Positions 10,714 through 19,712 of a DNA stretch of 64,000 nucleotides are shown one piece after another. The notes beneath the pieces are model-generated. The model searched no databases and had not been told where the DNA came from. It saw only the letters and a list, made by a program, of their open reading frames with translations. The position numbers and the translations under genes are program-made. The stretch covers positions 1,098,211-1,162,210 of the forward strand of contig JANEZZ010002243.1 of the NCBI GenBank assembly GCA_026122225.1. Reading direction: 5' to 3'. Positions within the stretch are counted from its first letter, which is position 1. The number at the start of each line of letters is the position of its first letter. Source of the DNA: Heloderma charlesbogerti (taxonomy: Eukaryota; Chordata; Lepidosauria; Squamata; Helodermatidae).

Positions 10714-12027
10714 ATATCACCCATATAATTCTGAAATTTGTGATTGGTATTTGCAAGCAAGAGGAGGGCAGTAACATTATACTAAATATAGAATCAAGTT
10801 TATTTTTACTTATAAATTCAATTATTTTTTTCTTATCAGTTAATTTATATTTTAATCATAATTCTATTTCTCCACACAAATCAAAGAAGAACTATTATCT
10901 AATAAATCACCCTTTTTCATTTATATTCATCCCATTCTTTTTCTTAAATTCACTTAATTCTTGTATTTAATCATTACTACACTCTACTCTCACTACTACA
11001 ATTCTCCCTTGTTAGAAATTATTTATGACTCGAGTGTTGTCTGCGATGCACATTTTTAATTTAATTCTAAATATTTACTAATTTTACTACTCTTCCTGAC
11101 ATAAAATAATCATCACATACAAACTATTAAAACCATCTCGAGATGAATAAATACTTATTTATGTATGTGTGTTTGTGTAATCTCACTAGTGTGTTATAGT
11201 GATTATTTTTTTTAAATTATTTTTGTTTCTGTTGTTATACAAATATAAAAAATTGATGGTTGGTGCTTTTCGCTTATCCATACAAATAACGATGGTATTT
11301 TAGCTGTTAGGGTCGCAAGTTAGAGGGAGCGTTAGAGACTATAGATAACCTTGTGTTCTAGTTTCTAATATAACCAATGGATATTATGGTTGATGGTGAT
11401 GAGAAGGAGTAGGAGGGATGCGAGTGTGTGAATTATAGAGAGGTGTTGTGAATGGGAGGAGGGTAGATGTGTGGGATCTATCATATTTTTTGTGTGATTG
11501 ACTATATAGCGGCATGGTAGTGGGGTGAGTGTGGTGAGCTGTGGTGGTGTTTACGTATTAGCTGTGGATTGTAGGCGACTACGTGTGCATCATGGAGGTG
11601 CTGTGTTCGCAGGCGATAGGAGTTGAGGCGGATAGAGTAGAGGCATTAGAAGAGCCGCATCTCGGCGCATGTGCTGAGAGAGGCTAGTTGTGAGCGGTAC
11701 TCTTTGCACGCCAGGCGCAGTTAGATTCAGCAGCGCTTGGTCTCGCGCGCGTCGGTTGCGCCGCTGGTGTGGTGAGTGTGCTTGTGCTGCGCTGAGGTGA
11801 GCTGTGGACGCACATCAGCTACGCGCAGAAGAGACGCTCGATGTGTCAAGCTTGCGCGCGGTGCAGGCGCTTCCTTCCTCCACCACCAATACACCTTCCT
11901 TAATTTCGTCGCTAGCATACGGCCATGTGGATCACGCCAGTGAATGAGTCCCGAGAGACCACACGATACCCCCACGCTCTTGCCACCATTGCACAATACC
12001 CCGGCCACTAATACACTCCTGGTGGAA
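10714..12027. other. Arm-discordant block with drifting base composition
   Basis: The mirror arm has 912 bp here (39,910-40,821: a hAT element and 68 bp of flank). This arm has 1,314 bp of unrelated sequence. Base composition changes gradually: T/A-rich near 10,800-11,250, G/T-rich near 11,390-11,570, CG-dense with many GCGC near 11,640-11,870, then C/A-rich to 12,020. No repeat, gene or clean junction is recognisable. The last about 20 bases (12,028-12,046) return to the hAT terminus GCCATCCCTA. Likely a low-quality or mis-filled consensus block; a true replacement cannot be excluded. Confidence 0.7.
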
Positions 12028-12330
12028 TCTCCTCCCGCCATCCCTAGAAAGAGGATAAGAAAGAGGATCAGAGGACTTCTTGCTTGAAATCTACCTGAGC
12101 TCTGATGCACCTCTTTGTTCCTTGTCACTCCTTCAGTCCCAACTCCTTGTCTGGCTTCCTGGTTTGTCCTCTGACCCTGGTTGCTCTTTGGCCTGAACAC
12201 CTGGTTCCCAGGTCCTGGCTCATTCCAGACTTCTGTCCATGGTCTAACTATGACACCATCATGCTGAACATAGCTCACAGCCAGTCATGTATGATGACTC
12301 TTTCTGCCTGCCTGAGACTTACACAAAAGA

Positions 12331-12402
12331 AAATAGGGATGGAGAATAATAGGGATGGAGAAGAGATAGGTAATAGGGATGGAGCTGCTAATAGGGATGG
12401 AG
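12331..12402 (+). repeat. Four near-tandem hAT-terminus-like units
   Basis: ATAGGGATGGAG occurs at about 12,333, 12,349, 12,373 and 12,391, with AGAAGAGAT following two of them. The last copy is the left end of the element at 12,392. The others have no element body attached. Confidence 0.75.
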
Positions 12403-12751
12403 AAGAGATCTATTCAGTTCACAATTTAATGTGAATTTACCTAATTTTGCACTTTCGAACTACTATGCTAAACAAAATTCAGTTATCCTTCAAAATTCAA
12501 ACTTCTCCAAAACGTCTCCAATTTTGCAACGGACTTCTCCAATAAAACAATGTGTACCCAAAATGTGGGTATTAGAGAAAATACTATTCAAATATGCATT
12601 TGGAAAACTGCCTGCAAACAAACAAACAAACTGTGTATTTTTAAAATGTTTTTATTAATTATTTTTCATAACATTGAAATCAACTAAACATATGATTGGG
12701 GAAAAATGAGAAACTGAGAGTAGCCCATATTGAGAGATTTGACCATCCCTA
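12392..12751. mobile_element. Short AT-rich hAT-like element
   Basis: Starts TAGGGATGGAGAAGAG and ends TTGACCATCCCTA. Flanks are GCTGCTAA (12,384-12,391) and GTTGCTAA (12,752-12,759), a 7-of-8 target duplication. The interior is AT-rich and lacks the GC-rich hairpins of the main family, although ends and target size agree. Confidence 0.7.
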
Positions 12752-12759
12752 GTTGCTAA

Positions 12760-13584
12760 ACACCACAGAGCATAGTACATGGCTGGTGTGGTACATTCAG
12801 ACTGATGGGTCATGAGTTGTGAAGGCTAACATTGGAGGACCATCACTAACATTGATAGCTGCATGGAAGATTCTCATATAAAGCCAATATATATACCTGA
12901 GGGCCAGATGCTGGGGACCCAACATTCCTGCTAAAAACACCAGCATCAAAATTCAGGTGCTATCTATTCTTTTCTAGCACAATGGCCTCAAAATGTCCTT
13001 CTGCATTTCCTTGCATGTTTGCATAAACAACTTTCCCTAATGGCAACAATGACACTATGAAGACTGAGATTTTGACCACTCATTTTAGTTTCATAAATGT
13101 CCTTATCCCACGTGAAGGGGACTTCACAGAATGACCAGGGAGTGGGACCATGCAGCTGGCCCCATCCCAGGTATCAGGAGTACTGTTGGTCCAGCCCCCT
13201 GGATGTCGACATGTTGGCATTGACATCTACAGGAGGTCTAGGCTTCCTCCCTGAATATATCACCACCAATGTATGGCTGTCCAGGGGCTGGGACCAGTGG
13301 CAAGCCTGAAGATGGGGGTGAGACAGCAGACGTTGCATGGAGCCCCCTTTGGGTGGCTGACTCAGCAAATTTACTTGGAAAACTCATACACTCACTTGGC
13401 TTCCATTCTATTTGGACAAACATCAGGGCTACAAACTTTGTCATTCAGCCCTAGCCAGAAACCATGCAAACAGAATTAAGACTGCCAGGTCATTGCCCAG
13501 AGAGAACCTTACATTTTCTGAGGTAATGGCAATTTGCTATACCTTCCACCTCATTCCTCCAGCGCTCCCTTCATCATAGTTCAA
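12760..13584. other. No gene recognised
   Basis: Unique-looking sequence with no recognisable gene or repeat. Confidence 0.4.
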
Positions 13585-13777
13585 TGGTGGAGGCCATAGC
13601 TTAGTGGTAGAGCATATGGTCTGCATGCAAAAGGTCCAGGTTCAATCTCTGCCCCCTCCAATTATGGAAGAGAAAGACTCTTGTCTCCAAAAGACACACT
13701 ACTAACTGGTGTAGATAATACTGGACTAGATGGACTAATAGTCTGACTTGGTATAAGGCAGCCTCCTATGTTCCACA
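13585..13777 (+). mobile_element. tRNA-derived SINE
   Basis: RNA polymerase III A box (TAGCTTAGTGGTAGAGCA, about 13,599) and B box (GGTTCAATC, about 13,640) are followed by a tail with CTAGATGGACTAATAGTCTG and GTATAAGGCAGCCTCCTATG. The whole arrangement matches a tRNA-derived SINE type I know from squamates. The 3-prime end is interrupted by E5, whose target GTTCCACA is the SINE tail. Confidence 0.8.
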
Positions 13778-14653
13778 TAGGGATGGCAGATAATTCTGCC
13801 ATGGATTTCAGTGAGGCTGAATGCACTGGCATTCGGCCCCCTGAAATCCGTGGCAGAACAGCCTGCCCCCCCGCCCCCCCCCAGATTCCCCCTGGGACGA
13901 AGCTTACCTGGGGCGGATGTTCCAGATGGCGGCGGCTCCGGCGGCAGCTCCAGCAGCAGCGGCGGCGGGTCTTTCAACCAGCTGCTGTGGCTGCCATTTG
14001 CATCCTGGTCTTTGTCGTGATAGGCTAAGTAAGTATTTACATAGTCTATCATGGCAAGCCAAGCAAAAAATCAAACAAACAAAAAACGGCGTACGCAAAT
14101 GGCAGCGGCTACGGCGGCCGCCATTTGCGTTCCGTATTTTTTGTCGTTGTAGCCTATGTAAATATTTACGTAAGCTATTACGGCAAAAAAAAAGGAACGC
14201 AAATAGTGCCCACTATGCTATTTGCGTTCCCCTTTTTTTCGCCGTAATAGCCTACGTAAATATTTACGTAGGCTAAAACGGCAAAAAATAGGGAACGCAA
14301 ATGGTGGCCGCCATAGCTGCTGCCATTTGCGTATGCCATTTTTTTTTTTGCCTGCCATGATAGCCCACGTAAATACTTACGTGGCCTATCACGGCAGCCT
14401 GGCTGGACACAAATGGCGGCTGCTACGGACATTTGCGTCCGCAGCAGCCAGTCTGCGGCTGGAACTCCGGCTGCAGACGGCCCTGGCCGGCAGCTCCGCG
14501 GAGCCACCATGGAGGGGAGCCGGCCAGGCAGGATTCTGGGTGGGAGCACTGGATTGCCTCCCCCCCATTGAGGATTCTGGGGGGAGGGATGGAGCGCCTC
14601 CCCCTCACCACAAATCAATCCACGAAAAGGTAAGTGACTTTCGTACATCCCTA
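13778..14653 (-). mobile_element. hAT hairpin element E5, perfect 8-bp TSD
   Basis: Flanked by GTTCCACA at 13,770-13,777 and 14,654-14,661. Type II end on the left (TAGGGATGGCAGATAATTCT), type I on the right (CTTTCGTACATCCCTA). Same subfamily as E4: central hairpins with TAGCCTACGTAAATATTTAC and a TTTGCGTTCC/GGAACGCAAA centre at about 14,190-14,232. Outward donor motifs are CTTACC (about 13,906) and GGTAAGT (about 14,628). Confidence 0.92.
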
Positions 14654-14836
14654 GTTCCACAAACATTCCCCAACTACTGTGGCCAGCTCTAATTTTGCCC
14701 CAGAGCAACAAGGGGCGAAGGGCATGCAAAAGGAGCAATGGATGAATGGGGAGGCAACTGAACCTTCTCTCAGTCCCTCAAAGCATGTAGAGACGGAGGA
14801 ATCTTCTCAGAGCAAGGACTGGCCAACTGTAGTGTC

Positions 14837-15397
14837 TGTCAGGGGTGTTTCTGAGTGCAGGGAGTGGGATAGTAGTTCAGATTCTGAAGGAGAACCACCA
14901 GACATGAGGGTGGTATTTTCCCAGGCTAGTCCAGACACGACTAGGCAGACTCCTCAGGTTTCAATGGTCCAGCTGTCGGAGGATTAGGGTCCCTTTTCAC
15001 CCCTCCATGAGAGGCAGCGAACAGGGGGAGGCGGGGTTTGGGGAGTCTGATTTAATAGATGCCAGGCACAGAGCAAAGAGAGAGAAGGCAGGGGCAGAAC
15101 TTAGACAGTCTACCTGATTGGCCTTGCATGAAAAGCTGCGCTTAGAAGCCTCACAAGAGAGAGAGACCGCTCCCCCTTAAGTTAGGCTAGTGAGACCGCC
15201 TTCCTCTTCAAATGGCGGTTAACTGTCGTAACTACCTTTTGAACCCCCTGAAGGCATTTCCTTGTAGACTGAGAGTCACTGAGAATTTGCATCTGTATGA
15301 CCCTGTGAAGTAATGGACTAAAAGCTGTAGAATGAAGCCTCTTGTATGTGTATGTTTTGGCATTTGAAGTTAAGTGGGGGCAAAAGGAATCCTGACA
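14837..15397. mobile_element. Probable solo LTR
   Basis: The 561-bp segment begins TGTCAGG and ends CCTGACA, inverted and of the TG...CA form, and is flanked by GTGTC at 14,832-14,836 and 15,398-15,402 (5-bp target duplication). No retroviral internal region is present. A 102-codon open frame crosses the left boundary (14,679-14,987), which is a reason for caution. The family cannot be named. Confidence 0.55.
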
Positions 15398-15402
15398 GTG
15401 TC

Positions 15403-16232
15403 AGAGGTCTGAGCAATTTCTGAACTATTAGAAACAAAAATAAATAAAACAAACATTTGTCAAGTGTGAAACTATCAGGACAGGCCTATGTTGACTTGGC
15501 AGGCCTATATCCATTTAGTAAGCTGTTCAGTTGTGAGCCCATATACAGATGGCTAAACTGCCCCAGAATAACTTGGTCATCTGTATCTTTTTGCCCAGTA
15601 AGAGGAATTTTCCTATACATCTGGTGCAAGTGTGCAATAGAACCTGTGGTAAAATGGTCATCTCTATGGAGTCTGTATTCTCCTGTCAAGTGGTGAGAAA
15701 AAGCTTACCACTCCCTTGCTCCCCTGGGTTTCTGATAAGATGCAGGCATCGTACAATCGGGCTACAGAAGAGGGAGAAATGGGAAGCAGAGTGATGCCAT
15801 CAACCCTGCTGAAAGACCAACAGGCTCCACCTATTGCTGAACTGTTTCCATTCCAGCTGGTCTTTGTACAATTACTAGCAAACTGGCCCAACAGTGCACA
15901 GGTTGGAATAGCCCATAGTTGGATACAGCAACGCCTTCAAGCAAACCTATACAGCTGTCAGCCAGCTGTCCCATTAGTATGCATGCAGCTTTACACGGGT
16001 CTAGGTTTCACAGTCTTGGCACTATAGAATGGACAGACAGACAGACACATATCCTCTTTTGTTATTAAAGACATGTAAGCAGCTCTTTTCAGCGGAAAAG
16101 CAGGCATAAATGTTTTAAATACATTAAACAATAAATAATTATACTCACTCTCTTGGATGTAGATGACTGACCTATTAAGTGGTTCCATGCACAATGTAGT
16201 AAATTATGGATTTGCTGTATCGACCGTACAGT
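15403..16232. other. No gene recognised
   Basis: Unique-looking sequence, with a short CAGA run near 16,034-16,047. No repeat recognised. Confidence 0.4.
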
Positions 16233-17522
16233 TAGGGATGCTGGAGAAATGCAAGACGGACTAAAATGAACTTGGATTTCTAAAATTCTGACATGCGGAA
16301 TCCACTGCAGAGTGACTAGGGATGACAGAGAATTCCACCACGGATCTCAGTGAGGCCGAATGCCAGTGCATTCGGCCCCCCGAAATCTGTGGTGGAACGG
16401 CCTGCCCCCCGCCCCCCCGTGGATCGCCCTGCCCCTTCGCTTCGGTGGCAGCGGCTGCGACAGCTGGTCTTCCGACTGGCTGCCACCGCCGCCATTTCCA
16501 GTGTTAAAAAAAAAAAAAGACATGATAGGCTATGTAAAGATTTACGTAGCCTATCATGGCTAGGTTAAAAAAAAAACCAAAAAAATGATGAGATAGGCTA
16601 CGTAAATCTTTACAAAGCCTATCACGTCTGACTTAAAAAAAACCAACAACGGCCGCCGCCATTTGCGTTCCTTATTTTGGGCCAGTCTTAGTCTACATAA
16701 ATATTTACGTAGACTAAGACGGCGAAAATAAGGGGAACGCAAAAAGCATAGCAGACGCTATTTGCGTTCCCCCTTATTTTCGCTGTCTTAGGCTACGTAA
16801 ATATTTACGTAGACTAGGACGGCCCAAAATAAGGAATGCAAATGGCGGTGGCTGTAGCCGCCGCCATTTGCGTATGCGCGTGTGTGTTTTTTAAAGTCAG
16901 ACGTGATAGGCTACGTAAAGTTTTACGTAGCCTATCACGGCTGGCTACAGGGACGCAAACAGTGGCAGCTATGGCTGCCGCCATTTGCGCCCCTGAAGCC
17001 AGCGGCCGGATGTCCGGCTGCTGGTGGAGCCGGCTGGCGGCTCCACGGAATCCCCATGGAGTGGAGCCGGCCGGCCAGGATTCCGGGGGGGAGGCGTGGA
17101 ATGCCTCCCCCCCGGCGAGGATTCTGGGGGGAGGGACGGTGTGCCTCCCCCTCCAGCGGAACCCGGCGGAGCCAGGTAAGGCCAATTTCGTACATCCCTA
17201 AGAGTGACCCCTTCAGGCAGTGCGGAGTTCGTGGACTTCCAGATCATTCCCCCCCCCCAAATTTACGCATATAAATTCATAGGAAAATATGTAAGTTTCT
17301 GGTGAGGAAACATTTAATGGAATGGGGGACAATATGCTAAATATTACATACTAAGGTAAATTATGTAAATCCGTATATACTTATGCAATTATTTGCGTAT
17401 TTTTCTGCCAGACAAAAAAAATATATACTCGCATCTTTCTGTGGGCAGACAACGGAACAAAAGGCACCTGAGAATCCGTGAAACACAGACGGAGCAGATT
17501 ATACACAGTCCGTACATCCCTA
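16233..17522. mobile_element. hAT-like element F (host of E6)
   Basis: Starts TAGGGATGCTGGAGAAATGC and ends CAGTCCGTACATCCCTA. Flanks are CGTACAGT (16,225-16,232) and CTTACAGT (17,523-17,530), a 7-of-8 target duplication. About 400 bp remain after removing E6. The AT-rich interior has a TTTACGCATATAAATTC-like segment. E6 inserted into it later. Confidence 0.65.
16317..17200 (-). mobile_element. hAT hairpin element E6, perfect 8-bp TSD
   Basis: Flanked by AGAGTGAC at 16,309-16,316 and 17,201-17,208. Type II end left, type I end right (TTTCGTACATCCCTA). Subfamily with GTCTTAGTCTACGTAAATA central hairpins. The type II side has lost its donor region (a deletion between about 16,428 and 16,440), and one of the paired GGCGGC hairpins near 16,650 is halved. 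Confidence 0.92.
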
Positions 17523-18741
17523 CTTACAGTGGTCAGAGAACAGTAGTGAAATCATGGGCTACAAACTGGCCCAGGAGGAGTTCAACAAGAAGGGAAGTCT
17601 TGCAGAAAAGTTGTAACATTGATGAAATACTTCCTGCTTCTTTTTTGGAGTCTTGTACAATTCTGTGCAGTGGAACTGAAAGTTCTAGCATGACATTTAA
17701 TCCAGTAGGGTGTCTTGGCTGTATGAAAGTCAGTGTGGATGTTCAGGATGGGAGTTTTCAGAATGTCTCCTATAGATCAACACGTAGGCTTGCAATTTGG
17801 GATCCTAAAAAAACAAAATCCCAGATCCTTTAAACTCTAGCACAAGCCATTTGAAGTGCAATAAGGTAAGATTTCATCTTTTTGCTTTTCAGAACAAAAA
17901 GGTGAATCACACACTGTGCTATTACATAAAGCATCCTCAGGGATATCCCTGAATCCTGAATTTTCTCCCTTCCTTTAGGAAAATAACAGCAAATCTCTAG
18001 CCCTCTTAATTACAGGGGTACAAGGAGAGGGGAAAACACCATCATGTAGGCAGTACATATCTAACCTATTCTTTCCTTCCAGGGTTCTTGCCAATGCATG
18101 TGGGGACGACTGGCAAGCACTTCACAATTATGTTTAATTGCATTAAAATTAAGTTGCATTTTATTGCAATTAGGGAGCAATCCTACCAGGAGAGGCAGCC
18201 ATGCCCGAACTCAGAAGCGACTGCCTATCCAGTGCAGGGCAGGAGAAGCATGGAAGAGATCATCCCCTCCATGCTTCAGCCACCCTGCATTTGTAGCTAG
18301 ACAGCTGATTTTGGCTGTCTAGGTGTGGGAAGGCAGAGCAGGGGAAGCAGCTGCCAGATGACATGTTGGATGTGCCATACCAGCAGTTCCAACTTCCCTC
18401 CCCAGAAGGCCCCATTTTGCCGCTCCTCTTCTGAGCACAAAGTGGGAGCCATTCCAAGCTGCCTATGAGGCAGCATGGGAAGGGAGGAAGGTCGGTTCTC
18501 AGGGAACCAACATATCCTATGGCCATCTAGCCGCTGACTAATGGCCTCAGGATTGTGCCCTTAATTAACTTTATTAAAAAATAATAATCAGACTATATGG
18601 GGGTGGGGTGTTCTTTACCATTGGCTTCCATTGATTCCCTCTGTGTATTGTTATGGTCACATAATTTCAAAATGTTTGGTTGCTTCCTTCTTACCTAGAC
18701 GTTGTCTGTGTATGCATGCATGCATGCATGCATGTTTAAGG
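17523..18741. other. No gene recognised; TGCA repeat at the right end
   Basis: Unique-looking sequence. A (GCAT)n tract lies at about 18,711-18,734 immediately before the E7 target duplication. Confidence 0.45.
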
Positions 18742-19712
18742 TAGGGATGTACGAAAGTTACTTACCTGTTCGCGGATTATGCTCATGCTGGGGGGAGGCG
18801 TTCTGTCCCTCCCCCCGGAATCCTGGCCAGGGGGGAAGGCGCTCTATCCCTCCCGCCCCCCCAGAATCCTGGCCAGCCGGCTCTGCTCCGCAGGGATTCT
18901 GCGGAGCTGCCGGCCGGCTCTGCCAGTGGCCAGACATCCGGCTGCTGGCTAGCAGGGATGCAAATGGAGGCGGCCATAGCTGCCGCCGTTTGCGTCCCTG
19001 CAGTCAGCCGTGATAGGCTACGTAAATGTTTACGTAGCCTATCACGGCTGATAAAAATAAACGCGCGTACACAAATGGCGGCGCCCATGGGCGCCGCCAT
19101 TTGCGTTCCTTATTTTGGCACGTCTTAGTCTACGTAAACATTTACGTAGACTAAGACGGCGAAAATAAGGGGAACGCAAATAGCGTAGACGCTACGCTAT
19201 TTGCGTTCCTCTTATTTTCACCGTCTTAGTCTACGTAAATGTTTACATAGACTAAGACGTTCCAAAATAAGGAATGCAAATGGCGGTGCCCATGGGCGCC
19301 GCCATTTATGTACATGCGTTTTTTTTTGTTTTTTGTTTAAATCAGCCGTGATAGGCTACGTAAACATTTACGTAGCCTATCACGGTGTTCTTTTAAAATC
19401 TAGCCATGATAGGCTACGTAAATCTTTACGTAGCCTATCACTTTTTTTGGTTTGTGTTTTTGTTTTTACCTGGAAATGGCGGTGGTGGCAGCTGGTCGGA
19501 AGACCGGCTGCCACAGCCGCTGCCGCCAAACTGCTGCTAAACCGCCGCCGCAGCTGCTGCCGGAGCCGCCGCCACCAGGAAGATCTGCCTAAGGTGAGTC
19601 CCGTCCCGGGGGGCCGGGGGGCAGGGGGTTGTTCCCCCACCAATTTCGGGGGGCTGAATGCACTGGCATTTGGCCTCCCCAAGATCCGTGGCGGAACTTT
19701 CATATATCCCTA
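18742..19712 (+). mobile_element. hAT hairpin element E7 (best reference copy), perfect 8-bp TSD
   Basis: Flanked by GTTTAAGG at 18,734-18,741 and 19,713-19,720. Order of parts: type I end; minus-strand GTAAGT (18,760-18,765); G/C-rich inverted blocks; GGC hairpin (18,953-19,000); palindrome P1 with 22-bp perfect stems (19,005-19,050); P2 (19,072-19,103); P3 with 18-bp perfect stems (19,121-19,158); centre P4 with 17-bp stems and 3-nt loop (19,172-19,208); then P3, P2 and P1 again in mirror order (19,222-19,259; 19,277-19,307; 19,343-19,385); an extra P1 (19,401-19,441); GGTCGGAAGACC hairpin (19,487-19,512); GTGAGT (19,594-19,599); end hairpin (19,652-19,675). The right terminus (AACTTTCATATATCCCTA) is a type I-like variant. 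No protein is encoded. Confidence 0.95.

Noticed and set aside
11727..12278. 183-codon minus-strand frame
   Set aside because: More than half lies in the suspect block 10,714-12,027; the frame is shorter and different in the other arm.
13585..13777. Functional tRNA gene
   Set aside because: A and B boxes are present, but the sequence continues into a SINE tail and the tRNA stems are degenerate.
14679..14987. 102-codon Ser/Glu-rich protein gene
   Set aside because: Crosses the inferred LTR border and target duplication, with no recognisable domain. Kept only as a caution on the LTR boundary.
19121..19208. microRNA precursors in the hairpins
   Set aside because: Stems of 17-22 bp with 2-3 nt loops are too short and too perfectly palindromic for typical precursors. 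A longer fold of the whole element is possible, but small-RNA data would be needed.
19478..19593. Conserved ATGGCGGC start followed by GRKTGC and a splice donor, as if a first coding exon
   Set aside because: The similarity comes from the GGTCGGAAGACC hairpin. Downstream the frame and length differ between copies (E7 stops before the donor, E3 and A do not), so no conserved peptide is supported.
18742..19712. Foldback (FB), Helitron or Harbinger MITE as class for the hairpin family
   Set aside because: Eight-base target duplications around E3, E4, E5, E6, E7, E14, E16, B and ER fit hAT. Harbinger gives 3 bp, Helitrons none, and the two ends are of different types, unlike classical FB elements.
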